Shown: positions 24,582 to 34,096, counted from the stretch's first letter. The stretch: DNA of 64,000 nucleotides from Clostridia bacterium (GCA_017399105.1 JAFQEJ010000053.1:62001-126000); one strand, 5' to 3'. Translations and numbers: made by a program. Notes: generated from the letters alone by a model not told the origin.

Positions 24582-26638
24582 ACCTCATGCTTGAAGAAAT
24601 AAATCTGGCTGTCCAGCGGCTTAGAATCGCGAAGAAGATGTTCATACTCTCCGTTAGAGCAGAGAAGATTAGATTTTACATTATCCTGCAGCATTACACG
24701 GGTCATCTCATATAGTCGGTTCGCAATTCTTTTGTCAAAAATCGGTGTGATAATTTCGATTCTGCGAGAAGTATTTCTCGTCATCAGATCGGCAGAACCG
24801 ATATAAACTCGTTTATTATCATCTTTGCCGAAAATAAAAATACGCGAATGCTCAAGATATCGTCCCACAATGCTGATCACACGGATGTTATCGGTAACAT
24901 CGGGTATTCCCGGCTGAAGACAGCAAATTCCGCGAATAATAAGATCGATCTTGACTCCGCACTGAGAGGCGTGAACAAGCTCATCGATCACTTCTTTGTC
25001 GGTCAAGCTGTTCATCTTCATGCAGATATAAGGCTCATAATCAGGATCATTTCCGGATTCAATTTCGGCTCTGATCTCATCGATAATCCCCGATTTCAAG
25101 CTGTCAGGCGCAACTAGCAGAGATTTATACCTCTTTTGTGTGATTCCCAGAGTCATATTCTGGAAGAATTCTACCGCATCACTGCAGATAGTTTCTTCAC
25201 TTGTGATGATGCCAACATCTGTATAGAGTCGAGCAGTTTTCTCATTATAGTTTCCGGTTGCGATATGCGTGATTAGAGATATTTTGTCGTCGATTCTACG
25301 AGTAATCAAGGTGATTTTGGAATGAACCTTCAGCGAATCTATGCCGTAAATAACACGGCATCCTGCCTCCTCCAGACGACGGGACCAGTTGATGTTATTC
25401 GCCTCATCAAATCTTGCCTTCAATTCGACAACTGCTGTTACTTCTTTGCCCAAGTCAGCAGCGCGGCAGAGCAGTCTGATGATCTCCGAATTGGAGCTTA
25501 GCCTGTAAAGCGTGATTTTAATACTGACTGTGTTTTCGTCATCAACCGCCTCTTCAAGCAATCTCAAGTAGTGCTTGATGCTGTCATAAGGATAAGAAAG
25601 GAAAATATCCTCCCGTGAGGCGAGCTCGGTGATCGATTTTACACCCTCAAGCTGAGATGTTGCACGTTGCGGCAGGGAAGAAAAGAAGATCGACTTGTCA
25701 ATATGAGTGTTGTTCGATATAAAATTCTCAAGCTCACCGATATAATTCATATCTGCAGGTGCCTGTGTATAGAAACACTGATCTTCGGAAAGTCCCAACT
25801 TGCCAAGCATATATTTAACCAATTTGCCGCTCTTGTTTTTATTTTTGGCAGCAACCTCGAAACGAACAGGAGTCAGTTTTTCTCGGCGCTTGATAATAAC
25901 CTTTACATAATCTCTGTAGTCAATATCATCATCGGAGAAGTTGTCCTCAACCGTTACATCGGCATTTCTTGTAACGCGGATTACAGTACGCGTTACAATT
26001 TTGTGCTGTTTGAAAATTTCGCCCGCATATTTTTGAATTAATTCTTCGACCAGCAGATAAGTGCCGGTAAATGTTCCATCCTCTCCGGGAACAAAGATCA
26101 CGCGATGTAACACATTTGAAATCGGAATAATACCGTAGGATGATTTATCATCATATTTCAACGCCGCAACCACATAAAGCCGCTTGTTTTCAAGATGAGG
26201 GAAGGGATGCATTGTATCGATAATCTGCGGAGAAAGGAGCGGCAGAATTTCGCGCTTGAAATATTGCTTCAGATGCTTCTTTTGTGCTGAGCTCAATTCA
26301 TCGAATTCAGTGTGAATAAGACCGTAGCCGTCCAGCACATCCGAAACCTTTTTGTACATCGCATCTTTCAGCGCATAAAGCGGACGTGCTTCTTCATAAA
26401 TTCGATCAAGCTGTTCTTTTGCTGTCATACCGGTTTTGTTATCAGGCATCTCTTCTTTAAGGAGAGAACGGTCGTAAAGACTGCCGGCACGCACCATGAA
26501 AAATTCATCTAAATTGGATATGAAAATCGAGATAAAACGAAGCTGTTCAAAGGCAGGAACCTCTTTTGCATCAGCCTGCTCAAGAACACGTTTATTGAAC
26601 TTCAGCCAGGACAGCTCACGATTGATGTAATAATTCAT
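24578..26638 (-). CDS. ppk1: Polyphosphate kinase 1
   Basis: PPK1 (686 residues) reversibly moves the gamma-phosphate of ATP onto polyphosphate chains. The N-terminal domain begins YINRELSWLKFNKRVLEQA, the standard PPK1 opening with NRELSWL-F. The two phospholipase-D-like domains hold the phospho-histidine candidate in KVHSKITLI, the HIATGNYNEKTARLYTDVG motif and, near the end, VYIGSADLMTRNTSRR with the second HKD-type site. Length is normal. It lies 24 bases after ppx, so synthesis and hydrolysis of polyphosphate are encoded together. Confidence 0.96.
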   Translation of the reverse strand: MNYYINRELSWLKFNKRVLEQADAKEVPAFEQLRFISIFISNLDEFFMVRAGSLYDRSLLKEEMPDNKTGMTAKEQLDRIYEEARPLYALKDAMYKKVSDVLDGYGLIHTEFDELSSAQKKHLKQYFKREILPLLSPQIIDTMHPFPHLENKRLYVVAALKYDDKSSYGIIPISNVLHRVIFVPGEDGTFTGTYLLVEELIQKYAGEIFKQHKIVTRTVIRVTRNADVTVEDNFSDDDIDYRDYVKVIIKRREKLTPVRFEVAAKNKNKSGKLVKYMLGKLGLSEDQCFYTQAPADMNYIGELENFISNNTHIDKSIFFSSLPQRATSQLEGVKSITELASREDIFLSYPYDSIKHYLRLLEEAVDDENTVSIKITLYRLSSNSEIIRLLCRAADLGKEVTAVVELKARFDEANNINWSRRLEEAGCRVIYGIDSLKVHSKITLITRRIDDKISLITHIATGNYNEKTARLYTDVGIITSEETICSDAVEFFQNMTLGITQKRYKSLLVAPDSLKSGIIDEIRAEIESGNDPDYEPYICMKMNSLTDKEVIDELVHASQCGVKIDLIIRGICCLQPGIPDVTDNIRVISIVGRYLEHSRIFIFGKDDNKRVYIGSADLMTRNTSRRIEIITPIFDKRIANRLYEMTRVMLQDNVKSNLLCSNGEYEHLLRDSKPLDSQIYFFKHEV

Positions 26639-26662
26639 AATGAAATCGCTTTCCTTTGATAC

Positions 26663-27589
26663 TTATTCCTCAGATTCTGCAATACGTCGAGCCAGATACC
26701 CCTCTCTGATACCCGAAGTGCAGACAACAATATTTTTAGTACCGATATGATCGATGATTTCTTTGTAAGCCGCAAGACCGGGAAGAATGGTATGCAGTCT
26801 TTCAGGCTGCGTGCGAACAAGAAGACGTATTTCCTCGTTTTTCATCTTTTTGAAATAGTCGCAGAGATAATTAAATTCATCGATGGAAATCTTATAATTG
26901 GTCAATGTCAGCTCACGCTTATAGATCTCGTTGTGAATGGACGCGATTGCACGACCTGTACCGCCGACGAGATAGGTAGTATCACCGTATTTTTTGATCC
27001 AGTCAATCTCCTCGAGTTTCTTTGCTACATGCTTGCGGATGTCTTTTAACTCCCCCTTTTGCGGGAAAATCTCGTCAACAAATTTACGGTAAAGAGAAAG
27101 GCATCCGAAGGGCATGCTGTGAGCTCTTACTGCAAGCGCATCGACAAAGCCGATCAGCTCTGTGCTTCCACCGCCCATATCGATCATGACTCCCGAGTGG
27201 AGGCTTTCATTTACTGTACTTTTCAGTCCCTCAAAGCTGAGCATAGCTTCGGTTTCACCGTCAATCAGGTCCACTTCCACATCGGCATGCTGCTTTACCT
27301 TTTCAAGAACCACATCAACATTTTCAATATTGCGGAGGCTTGCTGTGGCAAAGCAGATGAAGACATCCGTACTGATGTTATCGGAAATACGCTTGTAATC
27401 AATCAGCGTTTGCACAAGCTTTAAAATACCGTCCTCGGACATCTGACCTTTCTTTACATAGTTAATTAATCCCAGCGTGCGCGATTCGCACATAATCTGT
27501 GTCAGCTTAAGACCGCTATCGCCTTTAACGGCGTCATACACATAAATTTTTACTGTGTTAGAACCGATGTCCACAACTGCATATCTCAT
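26663..27589 (-). CDS. ppx: Ppx/GppA family exopolyphosphatase
   Basis: A 308-residue ASKHA-fold phosphatase that removes terminal phosphates from polyphosphate or converts pppGpp. The family blocks are present: AVVDIGSNTVKIYVYD at residues 4-19 and MIDMGGGSTELIGF near 140. TYLVGGTGRAIASIHNEIY corresponds to the third block. It lacks the C-terminal HD-like domain of long Ppx enzymes, matching the short Ppx1/GppA type. First gene of the ppx-ppk1 cluster; GGAGC precedes the ATG. Whether it prefers polyphosphate or pppGpp cannot be told, but pairing with ppk1 favours polyphosphate. Confidence 0.92.
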   Translation of the reverse strand: MRYAVVDIGSNTVKIYVYDAVKGDSGLKLTQIMCESRTLGLINYVKKGQMSEDGILKLVQTLIDYKRISDNISTDVFICFATASLRNIENVDVVLEKVKQHADVEVDLIDGETEAMLSFEGLKSTVNESLHSGVMIDMGGGSTELIGFVDALAVRAHSMPFGCLSLYRKFVDEIFPQKGELKDIRKHVAKKLEEIDWIKKYGDTTYLVGGTGRAIASIHNEIYKRELTLTNYKISIDEFNYLCDYFKKMKNEEIRLLVRTQPERLHTILPGLAAYKEIIDHIGTKNIVVCTSGIREGYLARRIAESEE

Positions 27590-27722
27590 AGTTTTGCTCC
27601 GATCTCAACAATATTATTTCTGGCAATGCCAATTTTATTCTTACATAATATTATAACAAAAGTGTGATAAAAGGTCAAGGCGATTCATAAATATTAATAA
27701 CACATTCATAGGGGGAATATGC

Positions 27723-28403
27723 ATGGGAAGCGGTGTATTTACGTTAATAAAAAATATGATCTTTCTCATACTGAAAGTGTCGCCCGGAGGCTCCTTTCCG
27801 CCTCCCCTTGACAATGAAGAAGAAAAGCGCTGTTTTCGGCTTGCAAGAGAAGGGGATGCCGCAGCACGGGAAAAATTAATCGTACACAATCTTAGATTGG
27901 TAGCGCATATTGTCAAAAAATATTATACTGCATATAAGAACCAGGATGATTTAATTTCAATCGGAACAATCGGTTTGATCAAGGCCATCGACTCTTTTGA
28001 TATCGATAATGGCGCACGCTTTGCTACTTACGCGTCAAAATGTCTCCAGAATGAAATATTGATGTTCTTTCGCTCTCAGAAGAAGCTGGGCTGCGAAGTA
28101 TCGCTCGATGAGACAATTGATGTTGATAAAGATGGCAATCCACTCACCTATATTGATATTATCAGCTGTGACGACACCATAGCCGATGATCTCGATATGA
28201 AGATTAAAATTTCCAAAGCAATCCGCGTTATCGAAAATACCCTTGATGAAAGAGAGCGAAGCATTATCATCCTGCGATACGGGCTGTCCGGGAGAAAGCC
28301 ACTGACACAGCGCGAAATTGCAGCGCACATGGGTATTTCACGCTCCTATGTATCTCGTATCGAAAAAAGCGCGCTCGAAAAAATCAACGATTATATTAGT
28401 TGA
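27723..28403 (+). CDS. sigK: Sporulation sigma factor SigK
   Basis: A 226-residue sigma-70 family protein. Residues about 1-22 (MGSGVFTLIKNMIFLILKVS) form the hydrophobic pro-sequence typical of pro-SigK. Then follow the SigK-type GSFPPPLDNEEE, region 2 (LIVHNLRLVAHIVKKY, DDLISIGTIGLIKAIDSF, FATYASKCLQNEILMFFRS) and region 4 (LTQREIAAHMGISRSYVSRI). SigK drives late mother-cell genes for cortex and coat. The gene is continuous and carries no skin-type insertion. GGGGGAA precedes the ATG. The next gene, a spore-envelope candidate, follows a SigE-like promoter that begins right at the sigK stop. Confidence 0.95.
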   Translation: MGSGVFTLIKNMIFLILKVSPGGSFPPPLDNEEEKRCFRLAREGDAAAREKLIVHNLRLVAHIVKKYYTAYKNQDDLISIGTIGLIKAIDSFDIDNGARFATYASKCLQNEILMFFRSQKKLGCEVSLDETIDVDKDGNPLTYIDIISCDDTIADDLDMKIKISKAIRVIENTLDERERSIIILRYGLSGRKPLTQREIAAHMGISRSYVSRIEKSALEKINDYIS

Positions 28404-28433
28404 GTCATAGCCGCACACCTGTAAACATACAAT
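28404..28433 (+). promoter_or_regulatory. Candidate SigE promoter for the DUF3794-LysM gene
   Basis: GTCATAGC at 28404-28411, a 14-base spacer and CATACAAT at 28426-28433. This closely follows the Bacillus SigE pattern (GTCATATT, N14, CATACAAT). It begins directly after the sigK stop codon and lies 31 bases before the ATG at 28465. Confidence 0.65.
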
Positions 28434-28464
28434 GTATTATAATAACGAAAAGCGGAGGAGTCAA

Positions 28465-30078
28465 ATGGAAATGAATAACTTCACCCGAATGAACGAGGTC
28501 TGTGCAGATGTAGTCATCCATCGTGATATGAAAACAATTGAGCTTTCAAACGATTATATCCTGCCCGATTATCTTGCCGATATCAAGAGCGTACTCTACA
28601 TAAAGCCTGCCATTCACAGAAACAGTCGAATAGTCTCAGACGGTAAGCTTGAATATGACGGAGAGCTTACTTATAGTGTTGTTTTCATCACAGAGGACGA
28701 AAAAATACGCAGTGCGATTTTCGATGAAGCCTATAACGGAAGCATAGCGGTCGAGGGTATCAACGATGAAAACTGTACTGCACTCATACTGCCTGTTATC
28801 GGTGATCTTCAATGGAAGCTGAGTAATCCGAGAAAACTGAATATCAAAACCATGCTGAATCTCGATATATCCATACAATGCAATCGCTGTATTATGCCAC
28901 GCATCACGGGAAAGCACACGATCGAGAATGAAATGACGTTGGAGCGGCTTGAGGATGACATCAGCTTTATAAAATGTAGAATGATCGATGATAATGACGT
29001 ATCGATCAGCGAAGATATCGTCCTCGATTCGAGCTATCCTAACATTTCAGAAATCCTTGTCTGCACATTGGATTCACATATTTCCGATGTCCGCAGTGTG
29101 GGAGGAAAACTAATATATCGCGGTGAAATCCTTGCAAGCTGTCTTTTTACAAGCGCTGCCGAAGATGACAGCGAGCATTATCACACAGTCACCAAAAAAA
29201 TTCCTATTGAAGGTGATCTTGAATTCAATTCCGAGCTTCAAAAAGATCGCTGCCGTTGGAAAATCATTACCGAGCGCCCGAAGGTAGCAGCAAGAAACAA
29301 TGAGTTTGAAGAAAAGCGGATTATTGAGCTTGACTTTACTTATGATCTTCAGATGATCTGCTGTACAAACGAAACCGCCCGCTGCGTGACAGATTCGTAT
29401 TCTGTTGACTGCGAATATAAAAACAGTTTTGTTACTTTTGACATACTGAAGGAAATTCGCCAAATCGGCGGAAGTGTTTCAATCAACGAAACACTCGATG
29501 TACAGGAGCTTCACGACGATCATACCGGCGAAATTATTTCTGCTTCAGCTTCGCTTAAAAATATAAGCACAGCATATGACAGTCAGAAGGGAAGAATAAT
29601 CTGTACCGGCGATATTACCTTTGATTTCTGCATTCAAATAGACGAAAAATCCCCGAAGGTAGTTACTTTCACCCGTCCAATTCGTTTTGAAGCCGATGGA
29701 GACAGTTGCAATGATTTGATGTATATAACAGCCGACGCTTCTGTTGTTAAGTTAAAATGTCGCACAGATGATTCACATTATTATACCGATGCCGAGATTG
29801 GATATATTATTTCAGCAGAAGAGCGTCGCACAGAAAAAACGCTTGAATCGGTAGAACTGAATGTCACCGATCATAAAGCATCAAAGGGCGGGGCATATCC
29901 GATTACTTTGTATTATCCAAGAGAAAATGAATCGCTTTGGGATATTGCAAAAAAATATAATACAACAACAATGGCTATTCGTTCTGCCAATGATCTTGCC
30001 GATGATAATATTAGCAGCATGAGTACTCTCGTTATCCCTCGTGGAACACTCAAGCCAGTGTATTCAAAGCTGATTTGA
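28465..30078 (+). CDS. DUF3794 and LysM domain protein, probable spore-envelope morphogenetic factor
   Basis: A 537-residue protein with no signal peptide. Several DUF3794 (SPOCS) modules make up most of it, with recurring phrases such as SVLYIKPAIHRNSRIVSDGK, DGELTYSVVFITED and ILASCLFT. The last 60 residues are a LysM peptidoglycan-binding module (ITLYYPRENESLWDIAKKYN, ANDLADDN, LVIPRG). The arrangement matches clostridial SipL and related SpoVID/SafA-like proteins that tether the coat basement layer to the forespore. I choose ATG 28465 because GCGGAGGAG is 5 bases upstream. The SigE-like promoter agrees with mother-cell expression. Confidence 0.85.
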   Translation: MEMNNFTRMNEVCADVVIHRDMKTIELSNDYILPDYLADIKSVLYIKPAIHRNSRIVSDGKLEYDGELTYSVVFITEDEKIRSAIFDEAYNGSIAVEGINDENCTALILPVIGDLQWKLSNPRKLNIKTMLNLDISIQCNRCIMPRITGKHTIENEMTLERLEDDISFIKCRMIDDNDVSISEDIVLDSSYPNISEILVCTLDSHISDVRSVGGKLIYRGEILASCLFTSAAEDDSEHYHTVTKKIPIEGDLEFNSELQKDRCRWKIITERPKVAARNNEFEEKRIIELDFTYDLQMICCTNETARCVTDSYSVDCEYKNSFVTFDILKEIRQIGGSVSINETLDVQELHDDHTGEIISASASLKNISTAYDSQKGRIICTGDITFDFCIQIDEKSPKVVTFTRPIRFEADGDSCNDLMYITADASVVKLKCRTDDSHYYTDAEIGYIISAEERRTEKTLESVELNVTDHKASKGGAYPITLYYPRENESLWDIAKKYNTTTMAIRSANDLADDNISSMSTLVIPRGTLKPVYSKLI

Positions 30079-30095
30079 TGCCCTCTGCAATTAAC

Positions 30096-30132
30096 TACCG
30101 GACTGCCTCAGTTATACTGTGACAGTCCGGTA
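30096..30132. terminator. Convergent terminator after the DUF3794-LysM gene
   Basis: Ten-base arms TACCGGACTG (30096-30105) and CAGTCCGGTA (30123-30132). Followed on the plus strand by GATTTATATTG, a weak T tract. It separates two convergent genes. Confidence 0.65.
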
Positions 30133-30135
30133 GAT

Positions 30136-32130
30136 TTATATTGTTAGCTCACTGATCGCGGTGACAGTGATTCTGTTCTCGATAAATAACTCGGTATTAT
30201 AACCATCCCGAAGTACAATCGGTGTATGCTTGCGAATTAATCTTACAGAAGTTCCTGCACCACGCTTGCTGATTTCTTCAAGTGCTGCCTTCTCTGCTTC
30301 AATGAATGCAGCATTTGTCGCTTCATCCAGCGTCTCGTATTCTCTGTTGCCGCCGGGACAAAAAGCAATATAAACATCTTCAGCGCGTCGTATGCTCACA
30401 GAAACCGAAGCGGTGATATTTCCGGCAACTGCTCCAACTGCATTGATAACTCCTGCATTTTCAGGTATAATACATTCGCACCCCAGCGCTTTTGCTACAT
30501 CCGGAAGGAATACATGAATCGGTGCTCCAATACCTACCAAAGCAGAATCTGTTTTTATTCGAAGATCAACCTGACCGATACCGCTCTGTGTTTGTTCCCA
30601 TGCTCGAAACAGCAGTGCATCAATCGTCTTTTCGTCAAGTGAATCAGATACTTCCGGAATTTCTTCTTTTATAAGTATACTTCCAATATGATAATAGATC
30701 TTGCGCTTAACCTCATTGTAAACCCAGTCAACCAGCGCATCAATTTCAGGAAGACCTGCACATTTTGCGAGGAATCGGGCACCCAAAATCGATGCCTCTC
30801 TGTCAAATTCAGAGAAATCTCCTTTTATATGCATCATATCGGTAGGCGTTAGTGCACAGCGTATGATAATCCCTTCATTCTCGAGACGCGCTGTATTGAA
30901 GTTGTACTCGTCACATCCCGCAGCAGCAGCGGCATCAGAGAAAATTAAGGGACCGTTCATTAACGCTGCTGTCAGATTCCGTTCGTGCTCATTATAAGAC
31001 AAATCTGAGGAGATATCTCTTATTCCCATGAAAAATTGATACAAAGGGAGCGTATGCCTCTCTCTCTCGCTGAGAAGCGCTCGAAGATCATCCTTCATTT
31101 TCGGATAACGCATCGCGGCTGCGCACAGAGGAACTGCCTTTCTCTCACCAAGAAAAAGTTTACCATATTTATCACACATAACTGTGCTGTCGCCGCCAAG
31201 CCCAAAGGTGCTGACATAAAAGCCCTTGACAAAGGTCTGCCAGTTGCCTATTGCAATACCTTCATCGGAAATGACCGGGATCATATCGCGTATCAAGGAT
31301 ATGTCTGTGGTAGTGCCACCCATATCGCAGATGATCGCATTATTTGCCTTTGTCAGTGCAAGACCGCCAACCGTACTTGCAGCAGGTCCAGAAAGAATCG
31401 CTTCTACAGGTCGCTCACGTGTGAAGGATTCAGACATCAGCGAACCGTCACTGCGCATGACAACAACAGGCGCCTTAATACCAAGCTTTTCAAAGGAACG
31501 CTTGATTGCTGCAATAAAATCAGCCATGATGGGCATTAGCCGACCATTCAGCAGTGTGCTGGAACCCCGTTTCACAGAATTTAGATCACTGAAAATCTCA
31601 TGTCCGCAAACGATGGGAAGATTGTATTCTGCCGCAATCAGTTCTTTGGCTTTTTTCTCAAGCAACGCACCGTTCTTAGGAGCATTCAGCTCTACAATTC
31701 CAAGCGCTTCGGCATCGGTGAGAAATTCCGCCATATCAGCTGCAATTCTTTCCCAATCAGGTTCCGAGAGAATTCTGCCATCAATGGTTGTTATGGCTTC
31801 AGCAAAATATAATTTAGCAGTATCGTCAAGACCGTATTCAGTGCCAAATCTGCTCACAACATTGGGATCTACACCGATAAAGAGAAGCTTTGACCGCCCG
31901 CCTTTTCCCTCAACACAGGCATTTGTAGCAAGAGTAGTAGAGAGGGAAACAGTTGCAGCCTGCCCGAGAAGTGATGCATCGATTTGGGAAAGTGCTCCGA
32001 TAATTCCTATTGAAAGATCTTCCTTTGTTGTAGGAGATTTTGCACATTGTAAAATACTGCCGGATGAAAAATCATAAGCAACGGCGTCTGTATATGTACC
32101 ACCGGTATCAATTCCGATTCCAATCTTCAT
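30136..32130 (-). CDS. Hydantoinase/oxoprolinase family protein (HyuA-like)
   Basis: A 664-residue ATP-dependent amidohydrolase of the hydantoinase A/5-oxoprolinase family. The N-terminal ATP-binding block is GIGIDTGGTYTDAVAYDFSSG, followed by TTLATNACVEGKGGR; the central phosphate loop AIICDMGGTTTDISLI with GPAASTVGGLAL fits the ASKHA fold. No HyuB partner gene adjoins, and the length matches stand-alone clostridial members. Substrate is unknown. It is transcribed alone, with GGAGGTCATT before its ATG. Confidence 0.85.
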   Translation of the reverse strand: MKIGIGIDTGGTYTDAVAYDFSSGSILQCAKSPTTKEDLSIGIIGALSQIDASLLGQAATVSLSTTLATNACVEGKGGRSKLLFIGVDPNVVSRFGTEYGLDDTAKLYFAEAITTIDGRILSEPDWERIAADMAEFLTDAEALGIVELNAPKNGALLEKKAKELIAAEYNLPIVCGHEIFSDLNSVKRGSSTLLNGRLMPIMADFIAAIKRSFEKLGIKAPVVVMRSDGSLMSESFTRERPVEAILSGPAASTVGGLALTKANNAIICDMGGTTTDISLIRDMIPVISDEGIAIGNWQTFVKGFYVSTFGLGGDSTVMCDKYGKLFLGERKAVPLCAAAMRYPKMKDDLRALLSERERHTLPLYQFFMGIRDISSDLSYNEHERNLTAALMNGPLIFSDAAAAAGCDEYNFNTARLENEGIIIRCALTPTDMMHIKGDFSEFDREASILGARFLAKCAGLPEIDALVDWVYNEVKRKIYYHIGSILIKEEIPEVSDSLDEKTIDALLFRAWEQTQSGIGQVDLRIKTDSALVGIGAPIHVFLPDVAKALGCECIIPENAGVINAVGAVAGNITASVSVSIRRAEDVYIAFCPGGNREYETLDEATNAAFIEAEKAALEEISKRGAGTSVRLIRKHTPIVLRDGYNTELFIENRITVTAISELTI

Positions 32131-32261
32131 AATGACCTCCGATTTTATCTGAAATACTGATATTCATATCATACCATTGGAAGCAAAAAAGAGAAAGAAC
32201 CTCGCGTCATAGTTTACAAAGTATTAACATGATATGTAAAAAATAATTCTATCAAAAACTA

Positions 32262-32290
32262 TTGAAAAATATGTTATTTTGTGATATCAT
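32262..32290 (+). promoter_or_regulatory. Sigma-A promoter of asnA
   Basis: TTGAAA at 32262-32267, a 17-base spacer and TATCAT at 32285-32290, 43 bases before the ATG. CGGAGG lies in the leader. No T-box core was seen. Confidence 0.6.
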
Positions 32291-32332
32291 ATTCTATATT
32301 ATTTCTTTACAAGATTAACTCGGAGGCATGTT

Positions 32333-33340
32333 ATGCATAAGACGCATATTCCCCAAAATTACCGCTCGATTCTCGGTGTGCGCGATACCGAAATCGCCAT
32401 TAAAAAGGTCAAGGACTTCTTTGAGCGCGATCTGGCAATCCAGCTCAATCTGACCCGTGTTTCCGCTCCTCTCTTTGTCGAGCGTTCAAGCGGCCTGAAT
32501 GATAATCTGAGCGGCGTGGAGCGTCCTGTTGCATTTGATATCCGCGGTGTATGTTCTGATGCTGAAATCGTACAATCTCTTGCAAAATGGAAACGTTATG
32601 CTCTCGGAAAATACGGTTTTGCTCATGGCGAAGGTCTTTATACAGACATGAATGCCATTCGCCGAGACGAGGAGCTTGACAACATTCACTCGGTATTTGT
32701 GGATCAGTGGGACTGGGAAAAGATTATCACTCATGAAGAACGCACCCTCGATACCTTAAAATCCACCGTTAAGCTCATATATGCTTCTCTGCGTCATACA
32801 GAGAATTTCATCACTGAGGATTATAAATTTATAAACAAGCTGCTCCCCGAAAAGATTCATTTCATTACATCGGAGGAGTTGGAAGAGAAATATCCCGATC
32901 TGACTGCCAAGGAGAGGGAATACAAAGCTGTTCGTGAATACGGTGCCGTATTTATTATCGGTATTGGCGGCAAGCTCAAATCCGGTAAGCCTCATGATGG
33001 CCGTGCTCCCGATTATGACGACTGGTCTCTGAACGGTGACATTCTGGTATATTATCCTGTACTTGATATTGCGCTTGAACTCTCTTCCATGGGTATCCGT
33101 GTGGATGAAGCGGCTCTTCTGCGACAGCTTGAGCTTGCGGGATGCCCTGAGCGTGCCGAGCTCCCCTTCCAGAAAGCACTTCTTGATGGCAAGCTTCCTT
33201 ATACCATTGGCGGCGGCATTGGACAGTCGAGAATGTGTATGTTCTTCCTCCAGAAAGCTCATATCGGTGAAGTTCAGTCTTCTATCTGGGACGAGGATAC
33301 CTGTCGTATCTGCAGAGAATCGGGTATTGAACTGCTGTAA
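32333..33340 (+). CDS. asnA: Aspartate-ammonia ligase (asparagine synthetase A)
   Basis: AsnA (335 residues) makes asparagine from aspartate, ammonia and ATP. It has a class II aminoacyl-tRNA-synthetase-like fold. Hallmarks are LNLTRVSAPLFVERSSGLND, the SLAKWKRYALGKYGF block, GLYTDMNAIRRDE, SVFVDQWDWEKII and the ATP-site end TIGGGIGQSRMCMFFLQKAHIGE, split here as motif 3 near residues 295-315. Length matches the family. It is monocistronic between its promoter and a strong terminator. Confidence 0.96.
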   Translation: MHKTHIPQNYRSILGVRDTEIAIKKVKDFFERDLAIQLNLTRVSAPLFVERSSGLNDNLSGVERPVAFDIRGVCSDAEIVQSLAKWKRYALGKYGFAHGEGLYTDMNAIRRDEELDNIHSVFVDQWDWEKIITHEERTLDTLKSTVKLIYASLRHTENFITEDYKFINKLLPEKIHFITSEELEEKYPDLTAKEREYKAVREYGAVFIIGIGGKLKSGKPHDGRAPDYDDWSLNGDILVYYPVLDIALELSSMGIRVDEAALLRQLELAGCPERAELPFQKALLDGKLPYTIGGGIGQSRMCMFFLQKAHIGEVQSSIWDEDTCRICRESGIELL

Positions 33341-33356
33341 TAAGTAAAAAATAAAA

Positions 33357-33394
33357 ACGGGTTGCTGTAACCTTCAATGGTAACGGCAGCCCGT
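33357..33394. terminator. Convergent terminator after asnA
   Basis: ACGGGTTGCTGTAACC (33357-33372) pairs with GGTAACGGCAGCCCGT (33379-33394) with one mismatch around TTCAAT. CAATTTATTTT follows; on the minus strand the stem is followed by TTTTTATTTTTT. Confidence 0.85.
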
Positions 33395-33409
33395 CAATTT
33401 ATTTTCATT

Positions 33410-34096
33410 TCAGATATAAACCTGATCTTCATGCTCGGCGACAACAAGAACTACATTCAAATTGCCATTGCGCACTCTTACTTCATCAATAAACTCTTTT
33501 GCGGATACAACATTTTTCATGCGCACATTATATACAACTTCAAACATAGATCCGAAATCAATTGTCTTGACTCTCTTTAAGTAATAAAAATCGGTGTATT
33601 TATCGAGAATTTCATCGAATATACCTTCGTAGTTCATATTCTCGGGGATAGTTATTTTGAGATGCATTATACGATTTTGAGGTTTTGCAAATCGAGTAAC
33701 TTCCAACAAAATCATAACAAGACCGAGAATAATCGTAAAGAGCACTCCGTAGCCGATATACCCCATACCGCAGCAAAGACCAATTGCCATGGTGAAGAAA
33801 ACATATGCGACATCTTTCGGATCCCCCAGCGCACTTCTGTAGCGCACAAGAGTAAAAGCACCGGCAAGGCTGAAGGCACGTGCAACACTGTTTCCAACAA
33901 GAATTATAATGATCGAGATGATTGCGGGAAGCATGATCAAGGTGAGTGGCATTGATTCAGTATAACCGCTTTTTCTGTGTGTCAGAATGTAAATTCCGCT
34001 GATTAATAAACCGAGAATCAGAGAAGAAAGTACTACAAGCAATAGCAATTCCACTGAGAGCGTGTCCATTGCGAGCTGATTAAATAGTGATGCCAT
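33410..34096 (-). CDS. DUF4956 membrane protein, partner of the VTC-domain protein
   Basis: A 228-residue membrane protein with four hydrophobic helices in its first 150 residues (VELLLLVVLSSLILGLLIS, LIMLPAIISIIIILVG, DVAYVFFTMAIGLCCGMGYI and GVLFTIILGLVMILLEV). ARAFSLAGAFTLVRYRSALG is the characteristic DUF4956 segment. A cytoplasmic C-terminal domain follows. DUF4956 genes typically sit beside VTC-domain polyphosphate polymerase genes, as here with a 17-base overlap. The membrane protein may anchor the polymerase or form the channel for the product; that is inference. Confidence 0.88.
   Translation of the reverse strand: MASLFNQLAMDTLSVELLLLVVLSSLILGLLISGIYILTHRKSGYTESMPLTLIMLPAIISIIIILVGNSVARAFSLAGAFTLVRYRSALGDPKDVAYVFFTMAIGLCCGMGYIGYGVLFTIILGLVMILLEVTRFAKPQNRIMHLKITIPENMNYEGIFDEILDKYTDFYYLKRVKTIDFGSMFEVVYNVRMKNVVSAKEFIDEVRVRNGNLNVVLVVAEHEDQVYI

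Noticed and set aside
27600-27722. SigE-type promoter directly before sigK
   Set aside because: CATA-containing sequences occur (TTCATAAATATT, CATTCATAGGGG), but spacing and cores do not fit the SigE pattern well enough to call.
31226-32077. A 283-codon plus-strand frame inside the hydantoinase gene
   Set aside because: Antisense to a gene with clear HyuA motifs; the translation is Ser/Arg/Pro-rich without domains or a ribosome site.
32131-32332. T-box or amino-acid riboswitch before asnA
   Set aside because: The leader after the promoter is about 35 bases, and no conserved core is present.
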